DNA of 64,000 nucleotides, from contig OZ241969.1 of the NCBI GenBank assembly GCA_965204165.1, positions 930,001 through 994,000 of the forward strand, written 5' to 3'. Below the pieces are notes generated by a model. The model ran no database searches. It saw only the letters and a program-made list of their open reading frames with translations, and was not told where the DNA came from. The position numbers and the translations under genes were made by a program. Origin of the DNA: VYFG01 sp965204165 (GTDB lineage Bacteria; Pseudomonadota; Gammaproteobacteria; Arenicellales; Poriferihabitantaceae). Below are positions 53,204-61,805 of the stretch, one piece after another. The stretch's first letter is position 1; each line of letters begins with the position of its first letter.

Positions 53204-54047
53204 ATTTCGTGAACTCCTCCTGAAACCCCTCTTTGGAGAATCGAGACGTGGCGGAATCGTTTGTCCAATCAGCGACATTCACATCCCACAAATCCGGTAC
53301 ATCCTTTAGCATCTCCACAACTTCCTTGCCTTCACCATCGAAAGTCATTCCATCTTCGCCCACCATGTCGTCTACGGCAAATCGAACTGCGACACCACAG
53401 GTATCCCCTACCGCATCCTTGGTATCTTCAAGCAGCTCCCTCAATAAACGGACACGATTTTCCAGGCTGCCGCCGTACTCATCTGTTCTTTGGTTATACC
53501 TTCTGGACAGGAAATGCGATGCAAGCGATAAATTATGCGATGCATATACATAGACAATATCGAATCCTGCTTTCCCGGCACGTACTGCAGCTGCCTTGTG
53601 TTGCTCTCGCACCTCCCTGATATCCCGCTTATCCATAGCCTTGCACTGGAATGGCTCAAGGGATTCCAAAGTCAAGTGAGAACTTGGACCAAGAGGCCGC
53701 GTACGTGCGGATCTGTTACCTGCCGCCAAACCAAAGTGCCCAAGTTCTGCGCCTACCAGTGCATCGTACTCATGGCATAGATCGACCATTTTCGCCTGAA
53801 TGCCAACATCTTCATCTCTCCACAAATGAAGTGATGGAAATGGGTGCAGTTCCGTTGTATTCGATATCTCAATTATTTCGGTACAGACCACGCCCCATCC
53901 ACCTTCGGCTTTGATCTCTCTCATTCTTGCTACACCCGAGGGTGACCAATCCGATGTCCCATTGCAATGTGGTACCTGGAAAAACCTGTTTTTTGCAGTA
54001 ACCGGTCCGATCCGGATAGGCTCAAAAAGTATATCGAATCGACTCAT
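53175..54047 (-). CDS. Trimethylamine-dehydrogenase-type flavoprotein, N-terminal part
   Basis: 290 codons from ATG 54047. It begins MSRFDILFEPIRIGPVTAKN and then RFFQVPHCNG; the cysteine matches the residue that holds FMN covalently in trimethylamine dehydrogenase. EGGWGVVCTEIIEIS, GFDIVYVYASHNLSLASHFL and YNQRTDEYGGSLENRVRLL are Old-Yellow-Enzyme-family motifs. It ends KQVTDKP and stops inside the 23-bp duplication. Joined to the downstream ORF, the protein would be about 690 residues, near the usual 730 for the family. Substrate is unknown; tertiary amine oxidation is a family guess. Confidence 0.85.
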   Translation of the reverse strand: MSRFDILFEPIRIGPVTAKNRFFQVPHCNGTSDWSPSGVARMREIKAEGGWGVVCTEIIEISNTTELHPFPSLHLWRDEDVGIQAKMVDLCHEYDALVGAELGHFGLAAGNRSARTRPLGPSSHLTLESLEPFQCKAMDKRDIREVREQHKAAAVRAGKAGFDIVYVYASHNLSLASHFLSRRYNQRTDEYGGSLENRVRLLRELLEDTKDAVGDTCGVAVRFAVDDMVGEDGMTFDGEGKEVVEMLKDVPDLWDVNVADWTNDSATSRFSKEGFQEEFTKFVKQVTDKP

Positions 54048-54225
54048 CTGGTATCTCTCCCAAGGTTATACATACAGGTTCATGCCCGGAATATTCCGGT
54101 CATTCATTAACGTTGCAGCATGCTTCCGAAATACCAGTATCACCCGTGTTTTACATAACCTGCTCCAAACGATAGAGCCGAGTGCCAGGGAGTGAATGTC
54201 ATCGCCATGGAGCGGCACTATGAAT

Positions 54226-54345
54226 ACTGTCTTCACTCACACACTCGCGGAATGAGCCATGACCAAAAGAAAAGATAGCACAATTTCTCCTAAAACGGCT
54301 CCGCGTTTGTCGGCATCGCCCTGGTACTCGTCCCAGAGCAGTTGC
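54226..54345 (+). mobile_element. Decayed left end of an IS110-family element
   Basis: CACACACTCGCGGAATGAGCCATGACCAAAAGAAAAGATAGCAC and what follows matches the region just before and after the start of the IS110 transposase at 3788-3900 (…CACACACTCGAGGAATGAACC, then ATGACCAAG), with a frame-breaking shift soon after. About 120 bp remain; no transposase can be made. The next segment carries a short piece that resembles an IS21-type IstA (ELRRKGVTQQLLWDEYQ on the minus strand, 54318-54376). Confidence 0.6.
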
Positions 54346-54720
54346 TGGGTCACGCCCTTTCGACGGAGTTCCTTTCTACCTCTTGCAAGAGGTAGATAAG
54401 GAGTGTTGGCTTCAACAGTTGGAAGAATCTCGCCACCCCAAACAGCTTGTTTTCGATGCTCAACAGCCCTGCCCGCCCGTACCGCTACCGACACTTCGCC
54501 TGCCCCCTCACGGAGGCCTGCGCACGGCTCGCGGGGAGTCGTGGCTGGTTAAGCCTTCAACACGAGGGACTTTCACCCCTACCTTCCGCCAGTTCGCCTG
54601 GCATACTCCAACACCCGCTCCTGGTTGGTGGGCTGAACCTTTACCGGGAAGGAGTCGAGCCTGCTGGACTGCGGTGAATGATTTCCGCTGTATCATACTT
54701 GCTCCATCCCAGAACTTTGC
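54346..54720. other. Mixed non-coding stretch with transposon debris
   Basis: 375 bp without a gene. The sequence around 54440-54640 (GGAGTCGTGGCTGGTTAAGC and neighbours) has the feel of a conserved non-coding mobile sequence, but the source was not identified. Confidence 0.35.
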
Positions 54721-55499
54721 ATGGAGTTCCCCGGCCACGAGAAACGCATCCTGGTCAATGTGCACCAGGTGCAGACCCTGAACCCCTGGCTGATCGACGA
54801 TGCGAGGCTCGACAGCGTCGCGCGGGTCCAGACGGAGATGGACGTGAGCGTCGAGATTCTCGACCGGGTGATCCGGCATTTCAAGGCCCGGGGCAAGCGG
54901 GTGGTGGTGTTCAGCCACTCCTTCGGCTCTTTCATTGTGCCCCGCTATCTGGCGCTCAAGGGCCCGGAAGCGGCGGACCGCTATGTCATCATGGCGGGCC
55001 GGCTCGACATCGAGAGGATGATGTACGAGAACCGGCTGAGCAAGCTTCACGACGCAAGCCCCGTTGCCTACTTCTACGAGGACGGCACTACGCTGACCCG
55101 GTTCGAACAGGCCGACTATGCGGTCGATCCGAACGCGCCGACGCCCGTGAACGGCTTGCTGGCGCACCCACTCCGAATGCAGGCGGTGTTCCAGGGGGCG
55201 CTCGGAAACACCGCTACACTCGCCTTCTCGCGGGGATGGACCTCTCGAAGGTGATCTACGCCTACGCCACAATGGATCGGGCGGTCGGCCGGCTGACCGG
55301 CGAGGAGGTCGCTTTCCTCGAATCCAGAGGCGCGGAGGTCCTCGCTGTGGAGGGCGACCACGGGTCCATGTTCGACGATCACGCCGCCGCCAGGATTGTG
55401 GAACTGGTCGAGGACCGGGGCGAGGCGGTCGCCCGCGCCCGACCGCCGCATTCGCGCAGACATCTGATGCCGTCACTTGGGAAACCGGCAGGCCCCTGA
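54721..55499 (+). pseudogene. Alpha/beta-hydrolase-type gene, 5'-truncated and frameshifted
   Basis: Begins at EFPGHEKRILVNVHQVQTLN and reads VVVFSHSFGSFIVPRYLALK, a nucleophile elbow of the GxSxG type (here SHSFG), and MAGRLDIERMMYEN. At about 55240 the correct frame changes by one base to DLSKVIYAYATMDRAVGRLT, with a late GDHGSMFDDHAA that would carry the catalytic His. The N-terminal strand region is missing or lies upstream in a different frame. It is followed directly by repeat copy 2 (55515). Confidence 0.6.
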
Positions 55500-55831
55500 G
55501 ACAAGACCCCGGATTGAATTCCGCAACGCCTGCTACGGTCGTCCTGACCGCCTCGTCCATCCGGTTGAATTCGCCGGATTCTCCAATGGTCACCACCGGT
55601 TCCGTATTCAAATCGCATCAGGCGCATTCAATACGGAGCTGTATTGAGCGCATGCCTGTCGCCGGATGATGGATCGAACCTTCCGCCGGCGCAGACGATC
55701 CGGAGCCCGGCGCGGGCGTACCGTCCGGCCCGGAGACGCCCGCTCCTGACGGGGTGGGCCGGAACCGTGCGGGCAGCCGGTTCCAGGTTACGCCATGGCT
55801 CCGGGCGCGAACGGCCTGCGGAGCCCCGACA
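55500..55831. other. Intergenic region with dispersed repeat
   Basis: 332 bp with no gene; carries repeat copy 2 (55515-55581). The rest is GC-rich and has no recognizable features. The downstream end of the ABC binding-protein gene lies at the right edge. Confidence 0.4.
55515..55581 (+). repeat. Dispersed 67-68 bp repeat, copy 2
   Basis: Same orientation as 47602-47669 and about 95% identical. The minus-strand reading in both copies is ESGEFNRMD-like, which may be coincidence or a remnant of a shared coding end. Confidence 0.8.
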
Positions 55832-57532
55832 CTATCGGATCCGATGCCAGTCGGCCACGTTCCACAGTTCACTGTCCCAGACATTGAGCCTGACGCCGCC
55901 GAGGCTGCCGGCATGGGCGGAAAGGCGTCCCCGGTGGACCAGCGGAATCATCACGGCTTCCTGCACCAGCATGTCGTTGAGTTCCCGCGCGATGCGCGCC
56001 CGTTCGCTGAGTTCCGCCGTCTGGGTCAGCTCCTTGTGGAGCGCGTCGTACGCGGGATTGCAGTAGCGTGGAATGTTGGCTCCCTGCCACTGGGTTTCCG
56101 GGCGCGGGCTGTTCGAGCAGAGCCAGTTCGCCAGGTAGGACTGCGGGTCGGTGCCGCTGAAGTTGCTCGCGTACATCTCGAGATCGGCATAGAATTTCTG
56201 GTAGGTGTCGGGCGAGCCCGGATCACTGCCGAAGAAGACCGATGCGTCGATGTTGCGAAGTTCGGCCGCCACGCCGATCTCGGACCACCACTGCTTGATC
56301 AGTACCTGGAAGTCCTGGCGCACCGCATTGGTGGAGGTCTGGTAGAGAACGCTCAGTTCCACGCCATCCCGGTCGCGGATGCCGTCGCCGTTCGAATCGA
56401 TCCAGCCGGCCTGGTCAAGCAGCGCATTCGCCCCGGGGATGTCCTGGACCAGGCAGCCGTCGTTGGCCGACGACGTGTAGATGTCGGGTGCCGGGACGAC
56501 GTTGCAGGTCGGCTTGCCGGCCTTGCCGTAGCCGATTTCCACCAGCAGGTCCCGGTCGATTGCCATGGACAGCGCCTTGCGGACATTGATGTCCGAAAGG
56601 AACGGGTGCGGATGCCCTGCCGTGGAGCGCTCGCCTTCGGGCAGTCCCGGGTCGGGATTGGTGAGGTTGACCATGATTCTTTCGACCAGGGTGCCGAAGC
56701 CCGCGACCGGCACGCCCATGCCGCCTTTCTCCATCTCGGCGATGACGTCCGGTGCCAGTTGCAGGTTCCAGGCATAGTCGAACTCGCCGGTCTCCATCAC
56801 GGCGCGGCCCGCCGCGGTGGCATCGCCGCCGCCCTTGAAGGTCAGCGTCGCGAAGGCCGGCTTGTCCGGGTCCCGGTAGTTCGGGTTCGCTTCCATGGTG
56901 ATCACGTCATTGGGGCGGAATTCCACCACCCTGAACGGGCCGGTGCCGAATGGATTGAAATTCTGCTCGGTGCAGTTCGGGGCTGACGCGCCCAGGCAGT
57001 CGGCGAACTGTGCGGCCTGGATGATCGGACTCTCGGCGCCCACGAACGGGCCATAGGGAAACGGGGTGGGTCCCTCGAAAGTGACCTTCACCGTATGCGT
57101 GTCGGTAGCCTCGACATTGCTGACTCCCGAGAACTTGGCCAGTTGGGCGCAGCCGCCCTCGGTGTGCATGCAGTAATCCGCGGTGAACTTGACGTCGGCG
57201 GAGGTGAAGGGCGTGCCGTCGGACCAGCGGATGTCATCGCGCAGCTTCCAGGTGATCGAGGTCAGATCCTCGCTGACGCCGCCGTTCGAGACGGTCGGGA
57301 TTTCGGTTGCAAGCCAGGGCATCATGTTGCCGCCTTCATCATATCGTGCCAGGGGCTCGATGATCAGACTTGCGCTTTCAATGTCTTTCGTACCACCCGA
57401 CAGGAACGGGTTCAGGGTGGATGGTGCCTGCCAGTAGATGATATTGACATGTCCGTCACGGCCCTGCTGGGCCATGGCCATGGGGGTCAGGGCCAGCGCG
57501 GCGGTGGCGAGGCCAAGGGTAAGGAGCTTCAT
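55832..57532 (-). CDS. Peptide ABC-transporter substrate-binding protein
   Basis: A 566-residue periplasmic SBP_bac_5 protein from ATG 57532 (GGAGAC upstream; the frame is open to 57955 but that part is not protein-like). Signal peptide MKLLTLGLATAALALTPMAMAQ. Family motifs: LNPFLSGGTKDIESASLIIE, WKLRDDIRWSDGTPFTSADV, GTGPFRVVEF and RKALSMAIDRDLLVEIGYG. It has cysteine pairs (YCMHTEGGC; CLGASAPNC) likely to form disulfides. It should capture oligopeptides or similar for an ABC importer; no permease or ATPase genes are adjacent in the window. Confidence 0.95.
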   Translation of the reverse strand: MKLLTLGLATAALALTPMAMAQQGRDGHVNIIYWQAPSTLNPFLSGGTKDIESASLIIEPLARYDEGGNMMPWLATEIPTVSNGGVSEDLTSITWKLRDDIRWSDGTPFTSADVKFTADYCMHTEGGCAQLAKFSGVSNVEATDTHTVKVTFEGPTPFPYGPFVGAESPIIQAAQFADCLGASAPNCTEQNFNPFGTGPFRVVEFRPNDVITMEANPNYRDPDKPAFATLTFKGGGDATAAGRAVMETGEFDYAWNLQLAPDVIAEMEKGGMGVPVAGFGTLVERIMVNLTNPDPGLPEGERSTAGHPHPFLSDINVRKALSMAIDRDLLVEIGYGKAGKPTCNVVPAPDIYTSSANDGCLVQDIPGANALLDQAGWIDSNGDGIRDRDGVELSVLYQTSTNAVRQDFQVLIKQWWSEIGVAAELRNIDASVFFGSDPGSPDTYQKFYADLEMYASNFSGTDPQSYLANWLCSNSPRPETQWQGANIPRYCNPAYDALHKELTQTAELSERARIARELNDMLVQEAVMIPLVHRGRLSAHAGSLGGVRLNVWDSELWNVADWHRIR

Positions 57533-57951
57533 GGCTTGTCTCCGGTCAGTGATTGATTGGGTCCGCTTCCAGTACCCGGATGCGCTTACCCGGGAAGAAC
57601 CGGTGACCGGCAATCGATTCCTCGAAGGACTCACCTTCCTTCCCCGGTGCGAAGGGCAACGGCCAAGACCATCCGCTTTCATGGCGGCCGGTGACCGGAT
57701 CGTGAAACGCCCCGCCATGCAGGCGAACTCATCACTGCTCCGCTGTTGGGGGCCGGAGTACCTTGACAGTTCCCGGAATCTGTCTTCCGGCCGAAATGTC
57801 CGGGAAACAGGAGAGCGGAAGCAGGTCGCCATGATCCCATCCTGACAATGGATTCTTCGGATGGGAGGATGGCCGGCGTCAATTTCGGGGGAAACGGCGC
57901 CCGGGCCTGCCGCGCCGTTTTGCGGACCATACTCGGAACTGCGGCGGCCGC
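57533..57951. other. Upstream region of the substrate-binding gene
   Basis: 419 bp. The minus-strand SBP frame is open through it, but codon use and sequence are not protein-like. The promoter for the SBP gene should lie here; nothing specific was recognized. Confidence 0.4.
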
Positions 57952-58188
57952 TCAAATCAGCGCCGCCATGTGCCCCCGGCCAATCATTGCCTCGAAGTAG
58001 CTTGCCTTCAGTTGCCTCAGCGTCGCGCCGAGATCGATGACCCGGTCTTGCTTGAATGTCGGGATGATCGCGTCGAGCGCATCATACAACTCCCCGAGTT
58101 TCGGCGGCGGACTTCTCCGGGAGATACGGAAGGCCTGCATGATCACGATGCTGAGCGTTGCCAGCGAGGCGTCGATCGCTTCAGCCAC
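57952..58188 (-). CDS. Short helical protein or fragment, unknown
   Basis: A 78-residue minus-strand frame from GTG 58188: MAEAIDASLATLSIVIMQAF, PPPKLGELYDALDAIIPTFK and GATLRQLKASYFEAMIGRGH. It reads coding and amphipathic. The same frame is open further upstream (FLAYERFLDVAEAID…) to a stop near 58270 without a clear start, so it may be the 3' end of a lost gene. Confidence 0.4.
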   Translation of the reverse strand: MAEAIDASLATLSIVIMQAFRISRRSPPPKLGELYDALDAIIPTFKQDRVIDLGATLRQLKASYFEAMIGRGHMAALI

Positions 58189-58306
58189 GTCAAGGAATCT
58201 CTCGTAAGCGAGGAAGATTGGGGTGGCGACATCCGATATGCTTCCAGGGCCGGCAGTTTCGTCCCGGAATCAGGCGCCGCAAGTCGACCGCCCTGGCATG
58301 GGGCAC

Positions 58307-59456
58307 TCAGAATTCCAGATCCATCCGGAATCCCGCAAGGGTTTCCGTCCGTCCGAATCCGTCCCGCACAGCAGCCGCGCCCAATCGGAACTTCGTACCG
58401 GACTTCCCGGCATAGCTGACGGCCAGGTCCGCCCGGTCGAAGGACGCCAGGTCCCGGCCGTCGATCTCAATCTCCCGGTAGGCGATCCGCCCATTCCCGT
58501 CAACCGCACCGGCGGTCCGGATGCGACCCGTGACCTCGGAGACCGGCCGCTCCGCACCCAGTCGCGCCGCAACGGTGACAAGGCGGTGGGGCCGGAACGA
58601 CGCCTCCAGGCCGACGGAGGCCAATACCGAATCGTCGAATCGCATCAGCGCCCCGTCCCGCATCCTCAGATGCGCCAGCCGGTTGGAAACATCGACGCTG
58701 AAGGCCTTGTCGAATACCAGGGTGCGCCGCCAGGCAAGCTCGACGCCGTCGCCCCGAATGCCCAAGGCTCCCGAACCGTCCCAGCCCAAGGGCCGGCGCA
58801 TCCCCGAAGCGAAGGATATCCCGAACGTTTCCGCTCCCGGGCCATCGGCGGCGGGATGCGGGGCGAACGACGCCGCCAATACCGTCCCCGGACTCCACCC
58901 CGACATCCCGAACCCGGCGACAGTATCGGCGGCGATGCCAGCCGCTCCCACCGCCAGCCAGCGCCCCCATCCGCCGGAAAACCCCAGCGCAATCCCTGCC
59001 GTGTCTCCCGGCATCCGGTAGCCGCCGGCCGGGAGCGGCATCCCCGCCAGGTCCGAAAGACCCTGCACCACGCCCCCGCCCCGGCCGATGCCGAGAAGCG
59101 CGCCCCCCGCCCCGGAACCCTGCGCCCAGACGCTTTCACCCGTCACCGCCAGGGCCGTCCGGCCGCCCCGACCGTCGCGCTGCCGGCGTCGGGGGTCTGG
59201 CGCCAGGTCGGCCAGGGACAGGTATGAATTCCCCGGCACGGCGAACGCATCCAGGCCGACCTCGAAGGGCGCGCGCTGATATCCGTCCAGAACCAAGGTC
59301 GTCCGACCGGCAAGATAGCGGCCGATAGCCCCGGGCGGCAGCGCCACGGTCGCCCCGCCGACCGGCAGCACCGGGCCCGTCGCCAACTCGCCGACGGCGA
59401 AGTTCGTCCCGCCCACCGGGCGCGACGCCGCGTCCAGGTTCAGACGACCCCGGCCG
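58307..59456 (-). pseudogene. Autotransporter serine protease, C-terminal part
   Basis: After the insertion the gene resumes at YGRGRLNLDAASRPVGGTNF. A passenger-to-barrel linker follows, then strands ending DGFGRTETLAGFRMDLEF; a final phenylalanine is the usual BamA-recognition end of an autotransporter barrel. Restoring the reading across the insertion gives …DDPLVYGRGRLNLD…. The 391-codon frame on its own starts inside the transposon and has no signal peptide, so it should not be exported. Confidence 0.85.
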
Positions 59457-59465
59457 TATACCAGC
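59457..59465. repeat. Left target-site duplication, TATACCAGC
   Basis: TATACCAGC at 59457-59465 is repeated exactly at 61797-61805 on either side of the 2331-bp element. Nine base pairs is the standard size for Tn5/IS50-type transposition. Confidence 0.95.
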
Positions 59466-61796
59466 CTCACAACACCCCACATTCAACTCAGTCGGTTTTG
59501 ATCATTCCCATAGTTTTCAGCGCCCGGTATGTTGAAGTGGCCTGACGGAGCAGGACATACCCCTTCCAGACCATGGTGGTGCCCGGCAGCGGCTGGCTGT
59601 TGCGCGGATGGAATCCGGCGAGCCTGGCGATGTCGACCACCAGCGTACGGATGTCGGGGGGCCGCTCCGGCGGCGGGCGTGCGCGGAGGATTCCATGGGC
59701 CATGAGCCGGACGTAGAGAATGGCGATTTCGTCCTTGGAGACGACCCGGTCGGCGGGGACGTCCGGCTTGTCGCGGGCCATGCGCTCGAGATCGAACACA
59801 TGGCAGGCGGTGATGGCGTCGAAGGCGAGGCACTTCCTGAGGTCGTCGGCGTGGTCGAACCGGTGGTCCTCGACCCGGGCGCCGGATTTCAGCACCCGGA
59901 AGTATTCCTCGATGGTCCACCGGCGCTCGTACCAGCCAACGACGGTCCGGGCGGTCGCCGCGTCCGCGGCGCCCTCGGTGCTCAGCAGCACCCAGTGCAG
60001 GGGCTCGCTGCCCGGAGACGGGCTCCTCTCGGTCGCGACGACGGCCAGGACCTCGATCGGTCCCCCGTGCCCGGCGCGGTTCTCCGGCTTTACCGGCGGA
60101 AGCACCCTCACCCTGCCGGCGCGCAGTTCGATCTTCGCCTTGCGACCGGAACGCGCCCGCCTGCCGCCGCAGGCCCGGATCTTCACCGTTCGGGAACCGA
60201 CCCTCGGCAGCGTGGCGACATGGTCCCACAGGGTCTCCTCGCCGCCCGCCTCCACGAGCACGCGGCGTCTCGTCGACCGCCGCGCGCGCACCAGCAGACC
60301 CGCGCCCAGGGATTCCGCCCGGGCGAACAACGCCCAGATGTCCGCCTCCCGGTCGCACACCGTGACCACCCGCGTGGACGGACAGGCGCGGGCGAGTTCC
60401 CCCGCCCGGTCCAGCCCGTGCCCCCAGCGCGCGCTCGCCACCTCGTCCCTGCCTTCGTCGCAATAGGTCCCGTCCAGGCAGAACACCCCAAGGGGCCGCC
60501 CGGCCTCGTTGACCGCCAGTCCCACATGCGCCAGCAGGCCCAGGGTGTGGCCTTTCCCGCCGCCGCCGAAGTCCACCAGCCCGCCGGTCGCCGCCAGACC
60601 GTCGTAATTCACCGTGGTGGTGTCCTGGATCGCCAGGACGGTCTCCTCGAGCCCGCAGCGCTCCACCATCGTCGCCTGATGCGGCTCCAGTATGTGGTTC
60701 ATGGTCACACCCTCGTTCGACAACAGCCGGTAGGCGGCCTTGCGGTCCGCCCGCGCCGGGAAGATCTCCGGAACCGCGGCGCCCGGATGCTCCAGCCACG
60801 CCCGCCCCATGGACACGATCCTCTCCCGGACCCGGCCGTCGGGATGGGTGCTGCGCGCGTATTCCCGCCCGGCCCAGTCCGTGGCCCCGTCCATGTGCAG
60901 GGCCGGGGCCCTGTGGATGGCCCGGCCCGGCTCGGCGCACAATACCACACGCCAGGGTTCCGCCAGCGGCTTCATCCACACCGTGCATCCCGCCGTGGTG
61001 GCCTTCGCGCAGCGCCGCCAGTCCGCCGCCCGGTAGCAGGTTCCGCAATGGCCGGGACCCACATACGTGTAGGCCATCGCCGGGCGGACCCCGTACGCCG
61101 CCTCCCAGTCCGCCGCCACGCGCCGCGCCGCCAGGTCCAGCGCGCACGAGGCCAGACCGTGAACCCGGACCCCGGGCAGGATCAGGAAACGATGGTTGTT
61201 GACCACCTTCCCCAGGTTCGCCGCCCGCGCGTCCGCCGACCAGCCGATGAACTCGTCCCGGGCCTTCTGGTGCCAGCCCGCGGCGCAGAATCCGATCCCC
61301 CCGAGACGGCCATGGACCGCGGAACATACCCAGTAGCGCATCTGGCCCCCCGGCGCACGGGCCCAGCCCCGGGGGTGATGCGTCGCCATCATCGACTCCC
61401 AGCGGCGGCGGTCCGCCTTCCCCGATACCGGCTCCAGCAACACCTGGCCCAGTTCCGCCAGACCGCACCGGAGCCGGCAGTCGGGATAATCCGGATCCGG
61501 GGCCCCGTCCCGGCGTCCGCCGAATGCCGGACGGGCCGGAGGCAACGAAACCCCCAGCCGGTCCGCGAGAACCGGAAGGGCCTTGCGCGCCGAGCCCAGA
61601 CAGTACTCGCCGCGGTCCCCCGTCCAGTCCTCGCGGATGCACAACTCACGGGCCAGCGAACTCCGCGTGCGGCCCGCTTCGGAAACCGCATCGCAAAACC
61701 AACTCACCGTCCCGGCGTCAAACTGGTGAAGACCTACCTGCATGCCCGGAAATGTACCGGGTCAGGCTTACTGAGTCAACTGTGGGCAGTTGTGAG
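59466..61796 (-). mobile_element. IS4/IS50-like element, 2331 bp, with DruA-like fusion transposase
   Basis: Ends: CTCACAAC-x2-CCCAC-x5-ACTCAGT at the left (59466-59494) and its imperfect reverse complement at the right (61768-61796), with 9-bp target duplications outside. One transposase gene fills the element on the minus strand. It splits an autotransporter protease gene, and removing it with one target copy restores the frame. The transposase frame is intact, so it may be active. Confidence 0.9.
59488..61743 (-). CDS. Tn5-type transposase with N-terminal DruA-like (DUF4338) domain
   Basis: A 751-residue protein. Residues about 15-300 match DUF4338 (the DruA family): an N-terminal RTRSSLARELCIREDW module, MRYWVCSAVHGRLGGIGF, WHQKARDEFIGWSADARAAN, NNHRFLILPGVRVHGLASCA and GPGHCGTCYRAADW. 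Residues about 320-751 are a Tn5-type DDE transposase: a short helical region KAAYRLLSNEGVTMNHIL, first Asp in IQDTTTVNYDGL, second Asp in VVTVCDREADIW and a YERRWTIEEYFRVLK signature (Y-x2-R-x3-E-x6-K). DruA is known as an antiphage (Druantia) protein, whereas Tn5-type enzymes cut and paste DNA. The fusion gives a transposase far longer than the usual 476 residues. Confidence 0.9.
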   Translation of the reverse strand: MQVGLHQFDAGTVSWFCDAVSEAGRTRSSLARELCIREDWTGDRGEYCLGSARKALPVLADRLGVSLPPARPAFGGRRDGAPDPDYPDCRLRCGLAELGQVLLEPVSGKADRRRWESMMATHHPRGWARAPGGQMRYWVCSAVHGRLGGIGFCAAGWHQKARDEFIGWSADARAANLGKVVNNHRFLILPGVRVHGLASCALDLAARRVAADWEAAYGVRPAMAYTYVGPGHCGTCYRAADWRRCAKATTAGCTVWMKPLAEPWRVVLCAEPGRAIHRAPALHMDGATDWAGREYARSTHPDGRVRERIVSMGRAWLEHPGAAVPEIFPARADRKAAYRLLSNEGVTMNHILEPHQATMVERCGLEETVLAIQDTTTVNYDGLAATGGLVDFGGGGKGHTLGLLAHVGLAVNEAGRPLGVFCLDGTYCDEGRDEVASARWGHGLDRAGELARACPSTRVVTVCDREADIWALFARAESLGAGLLVRARRSTRRRVLVEAGGEETLWDHVATLPRVGSRTVKIRACGGRRARSGRKAKIELRAGRVRVLPPVKPENRAGHGGPIEVLAVVATERSPSPGSEPLHWVLLSTEGAADAATARTVVGWYERRWTIEEYFRVLKSGARVEDHRFDHADDLRKCLAFDAITACHVFDLERMARDKPDVPADRVVSKDEIAILYVRLMAHGILRARPPPERPPDIRTLVVDIARLAGFHPRNSQPLPGTTMVWKGYVLLRQATSTYRALKTMGMIKTD

Positions 61797-61805
61797 TATA
61801 CCAGC
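61797..61805. repeat. Right target-site duplication, TATACCAGC
   Basis: Exact copy of 59457-59465 on the right side of the element. Confidence 0.95.
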
